Positions 40,895 to 49,651 are shown, numbered from the stretch's first letter. The stretch: 49,921 nucleotides of DNA from Bacillota bacterium (GCA_028724185.1 JAQYDN010000015.1:1-49921), one strand, 5' to 3'. Numbers and translations: made by a program. Notes: generated by a model not told the origin, from the sequence alone.

Positions 40895-42226
40895 CTATTT
40901 CTTCTTAACAAGAAGTGCCAAAGATTCCACGTGCGCCGTCCTCGGGAATTGGTCTACCGCCTCCAAGTGTTCGACTTCATATCCCCGCGCCCGGAGGATG
41001 TCGATATCTCTCAGTTGAGTCACGGGATTACAGCTGATGTAGAGGATTCGCGGCGCGTCGAGGTCTGCGAGTTTTCCGATCGCCTTGGGATGGATGCCGT
41101 CGCGCGGCGGATCGACCACCAAGAGGTCCGGACGCGTCTTGAGCGTGTCGATCAGCTCCAACACGTCGCCCGCCAAAAAGTGCGCGTTGCCGATGCCGTT
41201 TTCTTTCGCGGCGCGATTGGCATCCTCCACCGCCGACTCGACGATTTCGATGCCGATAACTTCCTTGGCCTCTTTGGCGAGGATTTGCCCGATGGTACCG
41301 GTGCCGGAGTAGAGGTCGTAGACGACGCCCTTCTCGCGACCCGCAAGTTCCCGAGCCTTTTCGTAAATAATTTTCGCCGTATCGGGATTCGGCTGAAAGA
41401 AGGAAAAGGGCCCGATTTGAAAGTCCAAATCCAATAGGCGCTCGTTCAAAAAAGCGTCGCCCGCCAAATGCTCGACCTTCTCCGGCTTAATGGCATCGGC
41501 CCAATCATCGGAGATCGTGTGGTAAATACTCGCGATCTTTCCCTTAAGAGAAAGATTTTTTAAGAGATCGACAAAGGCCGCCTCGTCGATTCCCTCCGAC
41601 GTCGTGACGAGATTTACGAGATAGCTGTCCGTCGCCCGCGCGTGGCGCACGACGAGAAAGCGCAACACCCCTTCGTGTTTCATGCGGTGATAAAAGGGCG
41701 TCCCGAGATCCCGAAAATAGGATTCCACGGCCTTTCGTATCGTCTCCATATCTTCGGGCACCAAAAGGCAACCGTCGGTGGAGACGATGTCGTAAAAGCC
41801 TTGTTTATGGTGAAGACCCAGGGTGAGCGGACCGCCTTTTTCCGCATCGCCGAAGGTGTATTCCATTTTATTGCGGTAATGATAGGGCTCGGGCGCCGAG
41901 GTATAGGGCACATCGGTGCCGTAGAGTTCGTCCATCATCGCTTTTTTCAGTGCCGATTCTTTGTCGTAGGTCAAGGTTTGATACATACAGCCACCGCATA
42001 TAGGGGCGTGGGGACAATCCGGCGCCGTTTCGATCTCGGAGCGCTCGAGGACTTCTAACAGTTTTCCCTTCTTGAGCGTTTTTCGATTGCGCGTAATTTT
42101 TACCGCCACGCGCTGCCCCGGCAGGGCGCGCTTCACCTCGACGCGCGCTCCGTCCTCCGTTTCGACGATCGCCTTGTTCGGAAATTTACATTCGACGACG
42201 ACACCTTCTACATACTTCTTTGCCAT
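40895..42226 (-). CDS. rlmD: 23S rRNA uracil-C5 methyltransferase, RlmD/RumA family
   Basis: A protein of 443 residues from MAKKYVEGVVVE; AGGAGGCTTT precedes the ATG, and the upstream extension of the frame has no support. A TRAM-like N-terminal domain, then iron-sulfur Cys (CPHAPICGGC, about 70-79), the SAM-binding motif (YDLYSGTGTIGQILA), the DPPRDG motif and the catalytic Cys in ILYISCNPVTQLRD. Family members methylate U1939 or U747 of 23S rRNA; which site is modified here is not resolved, as Firmicutes often have one enzyme for both. Divergent from selO. Confidence 0.93.
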   Translation of the reverse strand: MAKKYVEGVVVECKFPNKAIVETEDGARVEVKRALPGQRVAVKITRNRKTLKKGKLLEVLERSEIETAPDCPHAPICGGCMYQTLTYDKESALKKAMMDELYGTDVPYTSAPEPYHYRNKMEYTFGDAEKGGPLTLGLHHKQGFYDIVSTDGCLLVPEDMETIRKAVESYFRDLGTPFYHRMKHEGVLRFLVVRHARATDSYLVNLVTTSEGIDEAAFVDLLKNLSLKGKIASIYHTISDDWADAIKPEKVEHLAGDAFLNERLLDLDFQIGPFSFFQPNPDTAKIIYEKARELAGREKGVVYDLYSGTGTIGQILAKEAKEVIGIEIVESAVEDANRAAKENGIGNAHFLAGDVLELIDTLKTRPDLLVVDPPRDGIHPKAIGKLADLDAPRILYISCNPVTQLRDIDILRARGYEVEHLEAVDQFPRTAHVESLALLVKKK

Positions 42227-42373
42227 AAAGCCTCCTTTTCTATACCCTGCATTATACCATGAAGAGCATCGTCGACCGTCGGGATCTAAACGAAAACAGG
42301 CTACCGCGAACATCCTTTGACACCTCTCCGATAAAATAGGTGACTTATCGGGTACATATTAATTGGTGATATT

Positions 42374-43777
42374 ATGTTTCATTTTGATAACTCCTACGAG
42401 GAGCTTCCCGACGCGTTTTACGAAAAAGTAAAACCGACACCCGCGGAAGATCCCTCTTTTTTTATAACGAATCGACCTTTGGCAACTGAACTCGGCGTCG
42501 ATCCCGACGTCCTGTTTTCAGACGAGGGACTCGCCGTCTTAAGCGGCAATCAACTGCCCGAAGAATCCTCCTCCATCGCGATGGCTTACATGGGCCATCA
42601 ATTCGGCTACCCGACCATGCTCGGCGACGGCCGCGCGATTTTACTCGGCGAGCAGATCACGCCGAAGGGGGAGCGCTACGATATTCAGCTCAAGGGAGCG
42701 GGCCGCACGTCCTTCTCCCGCGGCGGTGACGGACGGGCCGCGCTGGGCCCGATGATCCGCGAATATCTTATAAGCGAGGCGATGCACGCTCTGGGCGTCC
42801 CCACGACGCGCGCCCTCGCCGTGGTAAAGACGGGACAGGATGTCTTTCGCAATCACGCGGAGGACGGAGCGATCTTAACCCGCGTCGCCGCGAGCCATTT
42901 ACGGGTAGGCACGTTCGAATGGGCTTCTGCAACGGACAACGATGTCAACGCGCTCCTCGACTACGCGATCAAACGACACGAGCCCGACTTGGCCGAAAAA
43001 GAGGACCGAGCCTATTTGTTTTTTGATCGTGTGGCCGCCCGACAGGCGATGCTGATCGCGCAATGGATGGCGCTCGGTTTTATCCACGGCGTCATGAACA
43101 CGGACAATATGACGATTTCGGGCGAGACGATCGACTACGGACCGTGCGCCTTTATGGACACGTTCGACCCGAAGACGGTCTACAGTTCGATCGACCACTT
43201 CGGCCGCTACCGCTTTGAAAACCAGGGGCAGATCGGTGTCTTTAATTTAAATAAGCTGGGCGAGGCACTTAGCGAACAACTCGATCGAAACCCCGAGAAG
43301 GCGGAGTCGAAAAAGGCCGCCGTCCTCGCGCACTACGCCGACGCCTTTGAGAAGAATTATTTCGATCTCCTCGGAAAAAAACTGGGTTTTCAAACCTTAG
43401 ATTCCGAAAATACACACCTCGTCACGGACTTTTTAGCGCTGATGTACCGTGAAAAGTTGGACTATACGGAGTCGTTCCTGCGTCTGACCTACGGCGATCG
43501 ACGGGAGGATTGGTCCGAAGACTTCAAGGATTTCTATGCGCTCCTCGTGCAAACGACCGGTTCGGAGGGTGAGGCACTCCGTTACCGCTCAAATCCCGCG
43601 ATTATTCCGAAAAACTACCTCGTCGAGCGAGCCATTCGGGAGGCCGAGGTGGGCGATGCGTCATTTCTCGCGGAATTTTTAGAGCTTCTGAAAGATCCCT
43701 TCGCCCACACCGAAGCTCAAAAGGCTTTGCGGGATACGCCTACGATTCCCCTCTACAAAACTTACTGCGGGACCTGA
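42374..43777 (+). CDS. selO: Protein adenylyltransferase SelO (YdiU, UPF0061 family)
   Basis: A protein of 467 residues. The pseudokinase signature is complete: GHQFGYP, GDGRAILLGE, IQLKGAGRTSFSRGGDGRA (about 95-115), the catalytic-loop GVMNTDNM (about 235-242) and DYGPCAFMD. The C-terminus ends in TYCGT, the cysteine equivalent to the selenocysteine or Cys near the end of SelO proteins. SelO transfers AMP to proteins, linked to redox homeostasis. GGTGATATT stands before the ATG. At 467 residues it is about normal to slightly short for the family. Confidence 0.94.
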   Translation: MFHFDNSYEELPDAFYEKVKPTPAEDPSFFITNRPLATELGVDPDVLFSDEGLAVLSGNQLPEESSSIAMAYMGHQFGYPTMLGDGRAILLGEQITPKGERYDIQLKGAGRTSFSRGGDGRAALGPMIREYLISEAMHALGVPTTRALAVVKTGQDVFRNHAEDGAILTRVAASHLRVGTFEWASATDNDVNALLDYAIKRHEPDLAEKEDRAYLFFDRVAARQAMLIAQWMALGFIHGVMNTDNMTISGETIDYGPCAFMDTFDPKTVYSSIDHFGRYRFENQGQIGVFNLNKLGEALSEQLDRNPEKAESKKAAVLAHYADAFEKNYFDLLGKKLGFQTLDSENTHLVTDFLALMYREKLDYTESFLRLTYGDRREDWSEDFKDFYALLVQTTGSEGEALRYRSNPAIIPKNYLVERAIREAEVGDASFLAEFLELLKDPFAHTEAQKALRDTPTIPLYKTYCGT

Positions 43778-43926
43778 TGAAGATTTTCGATCTATTAATC
43801 ATTGTCGCTTTATCACGATGATGATAGAAAACTCCAATTAGAGTTCCTCCCTTTCCGCGATATAATAAATGTAAGTGTTTGATTGATGGCTATCATGCCA
43901 TAAAGGATCGCGTAAAGGAGGATAAG

Positions 43927-44931
43927 ATGCGCGAAGACAAGCGTAAACTCGTACAAGATGTATTAAACATGGAAGATGCCGAAAGAGTTCCCATCGGTTT
44001 TTGGTGGCACTTCGTCCCAAAGGATAAGCACTCCGCGGGACTTCAAGATCCCTCTATTTTCAAAACGGTCGTAGAAAAACAAAAAGAGATGTACGATGCC
44101 CTCCAACCCGATTTCGTCAAATTGATGACCGACGGCTACTTTTCACATCCGGGCGTCGTCGAAAACGACATTCGAACCGTGGATGATCTCAAGAAGATCA
44201 AGCCCATCGGCCCCGATCACCCGTGGATACGTGAACAGATCGAGCTGACGAAAAAAGCACTCGAATACATGGAAGGCGAAGTGATGGTCTTTTATAATAT
44301 TTTCGCGCCCATGCAATCCATGCGCATGTATATCGAGTATATCTACTCCGACATCGACGCGTTCCAAGACTTGATCATGAACCATCCCGAGGATATGGCC
44401 GCCGCCGCGAAAATTATCGGCGACGACACCATTACGCTGATGAAGGCCCTCAAAGAAGAAACAAATATCGACGGCATCTATTACAGCGTTCAAACCATCC
44501 AAAATCCCAAGGCCGACGAAGCGTTCCACGATCGCTACATCGTCCCTTCGGATCTACAGGTTCTGGATGCCGCCAATGAACTTTGGGACAACAATTTAAT
44601 CCATATTTGCGGCATCGCCGGGTACCACAACGACATCCCCTTCTATAAAAAATACAAAGCCAAAGCGTATAATTGGGCCGTCCATACCGACGATTTCAGT
44701 CTCAAGGAAGGGAAAGAACTCTTCGATGCCGCAGTCATCGGCGGATTCGACTATAAGCCCCATACTCTTTTAGAAGACGGAAGCGACGAAGAAGTCGAAA
44801 CATTCGTCAAAGAACTCATCGAAGATACGGGAAAGCGCGGTCTGATCATCGGCGCCGACTGCGCGATTCCTTCCGATATCGACATTGGACGGCTCAAGTT
44901 TATCCGCGATGTCGCGAAAAAATATTCCTAA
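43927..44931 (+). CDS. Uroporphyrinogen decarboxylase family protein (UroD/MtaA-like)
   Basis: A protein of 334 residues from MREDKRKLVQDVLNMEDAERVP; AAAGGAGGATAAG precedes this ATG, and a possible -10 TATAAT is at 43861-43866. The start (RVPIGFWWHF), the middle (FKTVVEKQKEMYDALQPDFVKLMTDGYF) and the end (EDTGKRGLIIGADCAIPSDIDIGRLKFI) are typical of the URO-D fold. No haem gene is adjacent. Such stand-alone members are often methyl- or demethylases or have unknown function. Not assigned further. Confidence 0.87.
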   Translation: MREDKRKLVQDVLNMEDAERVPIGFWWHFVPKDKHSAGLQDPSIFKTVVEKQKEMYDALQPDFVKLMTDGYFSHPGVVENDIRTVDDLKKIKPIGPDHPWIREQIELTKKALEYMEGEVMVFYNIFAPMQSMRMYIEYIYSDIDAFQDLIMNHPEDMAAAAKIIGDDTITLMKALKEETNIDGIYYSVQTIQNPKADEAFHDRYIVPSDLQVLDAANELWDNNLIHICGIAGYHNDIPFYKKYKAKAYNWAVHTDDFSLKEGKELFDAAVIGGFDYKPHTLLEDGSDEEVETFVKELIEDTGKRGLIIGADCAIPSDIDIGRLKFIRDVAKKYS

Positions 44932-44933
44932 CG

Positions 44934-44967
44934 CCAAAAAGGAAGACCCTCGGGTCTTCCTTTTTGG
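44934..44967 (+). terminator. Long perfect bidirectional terminator
   Basis: A 15-bp perfect stem CCAAAAAGGAAGACC/GGTCTTCCTTTTTGG with a CTCG loop. T-runs occur on both strands, so it ends the UroD-family gene and the convergent ABC permease gene that stops at 44991. Confidence 0.95.
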
Positions 44968-44990
44968 ATGTCCTTTTAGAAATATGCATG

Positions 44991-45770
44991 TTATGAATAC
45001 GTGGACAGTTTATGATCGTGACTGCGAACACTTCGAACGTACATAAGCACATCCCCTACCGCCAACAGGATGGTCGCGATCGCGATCATTGTAAACATGG
45101 CATTGTTAATATTGCCGATAAGGTATTGCATATCGTTCATGCCGTCCATGACGTGACTCTCATAGACCGTCGGTGCGACGCGTTCGATGATTTTCGCCAC
45201 AACGACATAAATTATCTGTACGCCGACATAAAGCATAATGGGTCCGCCGATGCCGAAGCGTCTAAATTTCTTTTCGCTCCCCACACTCGTCACAAACAAC
45301 CAAATGATCGATGTAAAGAGCAGAGATACGATACTCGCGATGATAAAGATCACGATGACGCGCGGATGCAACTGAGCCACGGTGCGATGAAAATCCGTCA
45401 TCATTTCCGTGTAGATAGCGGGATCGAGAACGCGTCTCGCGACGGTAAAGATTTTTAATCCGAAGACGAGCATGCCGTAGAGATCGATCAACACGAACCA
45501 AATGAGGCGCGCGCCTATAATTTCTTTTCCCGTCAGCGGAAGGCCGCTGAAAAAGTCGCTGTACGTTCCGTAAAAGCGCTTATAATCGCGGATGTACAAC
45601 GCAAAAGCGCAGACGATCCATGCGATGTAGCCGCTCACGATATTCATTCCCGCCGCGACGTCTTCCGAGAAGAACAAATATAAGAGTGAAGCCAGAATCG
45701 GGACCGCCGCGATCGCCAAGAGTAGCCATTTATCCCGTCTGAAATAATAACCGAGTAGTTTAGACACCAT
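44991..45770 (-). CDS. ABC-2 type transporter permease
   Basis: A protein of 259 residues with six hydrophobic segments (about 15-34, 44-60, 87-108, 140-163, 176-194, 222-243). The sequence between helices 2 and 3 is SDFFSGLPLTGKEIIGARLIW, the short cytoplasmic loop of ABC-2 permeases in YtrB/YtrA-type operons. It overlaps the ATPase gene by 11 bp and probably exports or extrudes an unknown compound with it. Confidence 0.85.
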   Translation of the reverse strand: MVSKLLGYYFRRDKWLLLAIAAVPILASLLYLFFSEDVAAGMNIVSGYIAWIVCAFALYIRDYKRFYGTYSDFFSGLPLTGKEIIGARLIWFVLIDLYGMLVFGLKIFTVARRVLDPAIYTEMMTDFHRTVAQLHPRVIVIFIIASIVSLLFTSIIWLFVTSVGSEKKFRRFGIGGPIMLYVGVQIIYVVVAKIIERVAPTVYESHVMDGMNDMQYLIGNINNAMFTMIAIATILLAVGDVLMYVRSVRSHDHKLSTYS

Positions 45771-46455
45771 ACACCTCCCTAAAGATATCCTCGAGATCGC
45801 CGTGATACCACGCCCTCAGCGCGTCGGTATCGTCCTGCATGACGACTTTGCCGTCTCCTAAAAAGACTGCCGTATCGATGATCGGTTCGATATCCCGAAC
45901 CATGTGCGTCGAAAGAAGCATCGTCGCGTTTGGGTCGAAGCCGTCCAAGATGCCTTCGATGACGCTCTGTTTCGCCGCGGGATCCACCCCGCCGATCGGT
46001 TCGTCCAAAAGGTAGAGCTTCGCTTTTCTCGAGAGCGTCAAAGTGATTTGCAGTTTGTCGCGCATCCCCTTGCTCATCTCCCGAATCTTTCGTTCCGCTT
46101 CCAACTTAAATTGCTCGAGCATATAAAATGCCTTGGATTCATCAAAATCCTCGTAAAAGCGCTTGTAGATACGAATCGCCGCGGCCGCCGTAAGGTCTTT
46201 CGGCAGCGGCAAGTGGTCCGGTTGAAAACTTACGATATCCTTCGTCCAAGCTCCGGGGGCGCTGCCCGCGATCTTTACATGTCCTTCGTAGTTCATCTCG
46301 AGGCCCGCCAAAATTTTTAAAAGCGTCGTCTTTCCCACGCCGTTCGACCCCAAGAGTCCGACGATATGGCCTTCTTCCAGGGTCAGGTCCAGATGATCCA
46401 AGACGATATTGCCCCGGTAATCCATCGTTAAATCGGATATATCAACGATTGCCAT
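45760..46455 (-). CDS. ABC transporter ATP-binding protein (YtrB-like)
   Basis: A protein of 231 residues. Walker A GSNGVGKTT (36-44) with Q-loop VSFQPDHLP and a slightly divergent signature MSKGMRDKLQ in place of LSGGQ, followed by Walker B LYLLDEPIGGVDP and the H-loop LLSTHMV. Similar M-S-K-G signatures are common in the YtrB/antibiotic-exporter ATPases. It overlaps the GntR gene by 14 bp and the permease gene by 11 bp; the three form one operon. Confidence 0.92.
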   Translation of the reverse strand: MAIVDISDLTMDYRGNIVLDHLDLTLEEGHIVGLLGSNGVGKTTLLKILAGLEMNYEGHVKIAGSAPGAWTKDIVSFQPDHLPLPKDLTAAAAIRIYKRFYEDFDESKAFYMLEQFKLEAERKIREMSKGMRDKLQITLTLSRKAKLYLLDEPIGGVDPAAKQSVIEGILDGFDPNATMLLSTHMVRDIEPIIDTAVFLGDGKVVMQDDTDALRAWYHGDLEDIFREVYGV

Positions 46456-46825
46456 TGTGTCCTCCCTTCTCCCACTGTTCGTTTAAGAGTTTGATCGCCG
46501 TCTCTTTCGACATACTCAACTGATTGGCGACATCGATCAATTTCCGACATGCCTCGAAAAAGACGTCCTCCGCCAACGCGTCGATGTTTTTCTTATCTTC
46601 TGTCACGTATTTCCCCCTCGTCCTGTCCGTTTCAATCAATCCTTCTCTTTCCAGTTCCTGTAGTGCCCTCTGGATCGTGTTCGGATTGACGCCGAACTGC
46701 TTCGCCATATTCCGAACTGATTCCAGTTTTTCCCCGGCCTTGAGATCGCCCGATGCGATCTGTTTTTTTATCTCTTCATACAACTGCAGATAAATCGGTC
46801 GATCCGTATCGAAATCCATGGTCAT
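46442..46825 (-). CDS. GntR family transcriptional regulator, YtrA subfamily
   Basis: A protein of 127 residues. The GntR winged helix is N-terminal (DRPIYLQLYEEIKKQIASGDLKAGEKLESVRNMAKQFGVN-like region, 8-50), followed by NTIQRALQELEREGLI and the wing TDRTRGKYVTED. The short C-terminal helical tail of about 50 residues marks the YtrA subfamily, which regulates ABC transporters. GAGGAGGGTAC precedes the ATG. It is the first gene of the operon and a palindrome overlaps its promoter. Confidence 0.95.
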   Translation of the reverse strand: MTMDFDTDRPIYLQLYEEIKKQIASGDLKAGEKLESVRNMAKQFGVNPNTIQRALQELEREGLIETDRTRGKYVTEDKKNIDALAEDVFFEACRKLIDVANQLSMSKETAIKLLNEQWEKGGHNGNR

Positions 46826-46867
46826 GTACCCTCCTCTCTGTCTGTATTACTTCCTTAACACAGTCTT

Positions 46868-46896
46868 ATTGTATTATATGCTTAGTACAGTGTCAA
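46868..46896 (-). promoter_or_regulatory. GntR-ABC operon promoter with overlapping inverted repeat
   Basis: Minus-strand -35 TTGACA (46891-46896), 17-bp spacer and -10 TACAAT (46868-46873). Between and across them lies TGTATTA (46870-46876) with TAGTACA (46883-46889), a 7-bp inverted repeat with one mismatch. A GntR-type dimer bound there would block the promoter. Confidence 0.82.
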
Positions 46897-47033
46897 TGCT
46901 TTTTTTAATTTTCTTCTTTTCCCGCATTGTTCGAAAAATCCTCCACGAACAAATTCCGCTCTTCCGTCGTTCCTATGTCGGCGGTGGAGATTTTTTCCCG
47001 CCTCGCGACCTTTACCGGGCTTATTTTGCACAA

Positions 47034-47060
47034 TAAAAAATGGACGTCCGCAAACGTCCA
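47034..47060 (-). terminator. Terminator after the DUF3793 gene
   Basis: On the minus strand TGGACGT-TTGCGG-ACGTCCA, then TTTTTTATT. On the plus strand CTTTTTATT also follows, so it may act both ways. Confidence 0.9.
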
Positions 47061-47099
47061 CTTTTTATTAGAATATAGAATATAGGAAGGTGTCATTAT

Positions 47100-47693
47100 T
47101 TAGTTTTCTTGCATCGCTCGTTTCATGGCGACATATTTCGCCAGGTCAAAAAAGAAAAAGCGTATTTTCGATAACAAGATATTTTCGTAGCATTTCCAGT
47201 ACCCGACAAATCGATGCTTTCTTTTCTCGCAAAAAGCCTCGACGTCGGAGAGCGGATAGCCCAGAAAGATACCGATCTCGTCGGGACAGCCAGTTAAAAA
47301 TCGTCTTTTTAACTCCGCAATGGCTTCGTCCGCACGTCGATAGTTATAGCCGCGATTCTTTAAAAAGGCTCGGCATCTTCTGTCTTTCAGTCTGTGTTCA
47401 AGTTTTTTTCTGTCGTAGAAGTATAATAGTAAGCTGCCCTTCGGATTCGTAAACTCCGCATGCGCAAGGGGTATCGCACAGCGCAAGTTTTCATCACACA
47501 TCCAGCAACGGGACAGGTCGCGAGTAGGACTGCACAAGTTAACAAGAGTTCCGGTTTTTCCGCCGAACACCGTCGGCGCCGTATAAGCGGTCAGTATCGC
47601 TCTTAAATACTCGCGATCGTCGCAGGCGTCGCATCGATTCAAGAAAGAGATCGTCGATTGATCAAACTTACGCTTCAGATAACAGGCGAGCAC
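47100..47693 (-). CDS. DUF3793 family protein
   Basis: A protein of 197 residues from a GTG start at 47693. Two family segments are recognised: APTVFGGKTGTLVNL (about 39-53) and CPDEIGIFLGYPLSDVEAFC with FVGYWKCYEN near residues 135-168. It overlaps the flavodoxin gene by 26 bp, so the two are co-translated. DUF3793 proteins often neighbour flavodoxins and iron- or haem-related genes in anaerobes; the function is not known. Cys residues (DACDD, CWMCDENLRC) could bind metal. Confidence 0.82.
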   Translation of the reverse strand: MLACYLKRKFDQSTISFLNRCDACDDREYLRAILTAYTAPTVFGGKTGTLVNLCSPTRDLSRCWMCDENLRCAIPLAHAEFTNPKGSLLLYFYDRKKLEHRLKDRRCRAFLKNRGYNYRRADEAIAELKRRFLTGCPDEIGIFLGYPLSDVEAFCEKRKHRFVGYWKCYENILLSKIRFFFFDLAKYVAMKRAMQEN

Positions 47694-48087
47694 GCTTTTC
47701 GCATTCCTCTAACGCTTTACCGTCCGGTTCGCCCTTGGCGATGATCGTGTCGATGTAAGAAACGCCGAGGCCACGAACCTCGTCTTCCCACGTTTCCATC
47801 CATTCGCCGTTCGCCCAATCATACGAGCCGAACAACAGCACACTCTTGCCCTTCAGTTTGGGATTGACATCGTCCATAAATGGACGCATGCTGTTTTCTT
47901 CCAATTCCTCGGAACCCATTGCCGGGCATCCGAACGCGATCTTATCCGCGCCCTCTACCATCTCCACGGTCGCGCTGTCGACCTCGACGAGTTTCGATTC
48001 TTCTCCGGAGGCATCGATTGCCCTTGCGACTGCATTCGCCATGGCTTCGGTGTTGCCTGTTCCGGACCAATATATGACAGGAATCAC
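47668..48087 (-). CDS. Flavodoxin
   Basis: A protein of 139 residues from a GTG start (IPVIYWSGTGNTEAMA), preceded by AAAGGAGGACAGA; the frame extends upstream without support. The FMN-phosphate loop SGTGNTEAMA (about 7-16) and the later GCPAMGSEELEE and LFGSYDWANGEWMETWEDEV are the typical short-chain flavodoxin features. It carries electrons at low potential, substituting for ferredoxin under iron limitation. It is the first gene of an operon with DUF3793. Confidence 0.94.
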   Translation of the reverse strand: MIPVIYWSGTGNTEAMANAVARAIDASGEESKLVEVDSATVEMVEGADKIAFGCPAMGSEELEENSMRPFMDDVNPKLKGKSVLLFGSYDWANGEWMETWEDEVRGLGVSYIDTIIAKGEPDGKALEECEKRARLLSEA

Positions 48088-48398
48088 TCTGTCCTCCTTT
48101 CTACCTTGCGGCACCTCATGCTGCACGCTTTGGCATAAACGAAAGAAGTATCTGAAATATGTACCGCAAAGCTGTTATTGATATTTCTTATCGTTTACAT
48201 GTATTATTATAAGAGCTGTTCGCGCGGAATGCAACCCTTTTTTTGAAATAAATGATATTTCTTTTCAATAATCTCATCCGGTCCGCGGAACTCCAAAAGA
48301 AACGGCTTTATTTCGAGGATTTGGCGATTTTACTGCGCAAACGACACACGTCTTTTTTCAAATACTTATCTTTCTATTAGGCGATATTTTATGTTTTT

Positions 48399-48439
48399 CG
48401 ATAACTACTTATTGATTATCGATAAATGGATCGTATAAT
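48399..48439 (+). promoter_or_regulatory. Promoter of the DUF2975-HTH operon with CGATAA repeats
   Basis: -35 TTGATT (48412-48417), 16-bp spacer and -10 TATAAT (48434-48439). CGATAA occurs at 48399-48404 and 48420-48425, 21 bp apart, two helical turns; the second is part of the palindrome TTATCGATAA. These are candidate sites for the HTH protein of this operon. The region 48088-48398 upstream shows nothing else clear. Confidence 0.62.
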
Positions 48440-48456
48440 AAAAGTAGGAGGTATTT

Positions 48457-48939
48457 ATGAAACAGTTCCAAAAATATGTGATCGGGCTCGCTCTCGCGGC
48501 GAGTCTCGTCATCCTTCTCGTACTGATGGCCGTCGCCGGTTGGTTTTTCCTCAAGGCGCGGTTATCGCTCGACGAACCGTTCGCCGCCTACAATTATATG
48601 GCGACGCCGCTCTTCGTTTTCTTTTTCGTCATGGGGATCAATCTGATTGTCGCGATTATTTTCGGCTTTCAAACGACCGCCCTCTACAGCCGAGACCGAT
48701 TATTCGAACGTCCCATGGAGCGCGGACTCGAGCGCACGGCGCTGGCTTTTTTAACGGCATGCCTCGCCGCGCTCTTAGAGGCGATCTACATTCTTCTCAA
48801 TGTTCAATCCGTCTTCGTCGCCTCGCCCTTTCTCTTGCTCGTCTGTCTCTTTTTATTGGCTTCGCAGCTCTTTTTCCTTCTGTCCGACGTCATCCGACGC
48901 GGGCGCGTGCTCCGCGAGGAAAACGACCTGACGATTTGA
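48457..48939 (+). CDS. DUF2975 family membrane protein
   Basis: A protein of 160 residues with four hydrophobic segments (about 7-32, 47-70, 93-115, 121-142). The arrangement, the downstream Cro/C1-type HTH gene and the RGRVLREENDLTI end match DUF2975. AGGAGG lies 7 bp before the ATG. DUF2975 genes are usually paired with a YozG-like HTH regulator, as here. The function is unknown. Confidence 0.87.
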   Translation: MKQFQKYVIGLALAASLVILLVLMAVAGWFFLKARLSLDEPFAAYNYMATPLFVFFFVMGINLIVAIIFGFQTTALYSRDRLFERPMERGLERTALAFLTACLAALLEAIYILLNVQSVFVASPFLLLVCLFLLASQLFFLLSDVIRRGRVLREENDLTI

Positions 48940-48947
48940 GGTGCGGT

Positions 48948-49163
48948 ATGATTCGCGTTGATTTAGACGTCGTCCTCGCCAAGCGCAAGATGACGCTGAC
49001 GGATCTCTCGAGGGAAGTAGGGATCAGCCTACCCAATCTCTCGATCTTAAAGACGGGAAAGGCGAAGGCCATTCGCTTTTCCACACTCGACGGTATCTGT
49101 CGCGCGCTCGATTGTGAGCCCGGCGATATCTTACGCTATGAAAGGGATGAAGCTCATGACTGA
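48948..49163 (+). CDS. Small Cro/C1-type HTH regulator (YozG-like)
   Basis: A protein of 71 residues from MIRVDLDVVLAKRKM, with GAGGTGCGGT before the ATG. The helix-turn-helix is MTLTDLSREVGISLPNLSILKTGKAKAIRF (about 15-44), and the end CRALDCEPGDILRY is typical of the YozG-like family. It lies 8 bp after the DUF2975 gene. It probably regulates this operon through the promoter repeats at 48399-48425. Confidence 0.93.
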   Translation: MIRVDLDVVLAKRKMTLTDLSREVGISLPNLSILKTGKAKAIRFSTLDGICRALDCEPGDILRYERDEAHD

Positions 49164-49644
49164 CTTTAGAAAAAAACACTTGCTCGTCCTGGCGGTCTTA
49201 TTTCTTATAGGACTTATCGTCGTATTTTCTATTTCCGATCGGCGTCCCCGCTCGCTCAAGGCGATGAACGCCGCCTTCGGCACCGAGATTTCCTCTCGCG
49301 CCGACCTCGTCTATAAGTTCGAATATCCACCGAGTTTTCAGGGCGACGGCGTCTCTTATTACGTCTACCGCCTCGACCAAACAGACATGCACCGCCTTCA
49401 GAAGGCACTTTCTACCAAAAAATCTTATGCGATCGATTCCAAAATCGGCGTCGCTGCGCGAAGTGATCTCGGAATCGCAAATGACCGCGCAAAAGATGCT
49501 TACTCCGTCGAACCGCTCTCGCGATTTAGATTTTATTATATCGACCGCTCACCCCAAATTTACGACGACGTCATCCCGAACTACGACGCACTCCTCGTCG
49601 ATGCAAAGGATGCGCTCGTGATTTATCTCGTCAGCGACTCCTAA
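49156..49644 (+). CDS. Hypothetical single-span membrane protein
   Basis: A protein of 162 residues from MTDFRKKHLLVL, overlapping the HTH stop; upstream in-frame ATGs at 49138 and 49147 are alternatives. One N-terminal membrane helix (7-24) after positive residues (RKK), then an extracytoplasmic region with EYPPSFQGDGVSYYVYRLDQTD-like beta content. I do not recognise the family. Being co-transcribed with DUF2975-HTH suggests a role in the same membrane-related function. Confidence 0.75.
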   Translation: MTDFRKKHLLVLAVLFLIGLIVVFSISDRRPRSLKAMNAAFGTEISSRADLVYKFEYPPSFQGDGVSYYVYRLDQTDMHRLQKALSTKKSYAIDSKIGVAARSDLGIANDRAKDAYSVEPLSRFRFYYIDRSPQIYDDVIPNYDALLVDAKDALVIYLVSDS

Positions 49645-49651
49645 TACGACG

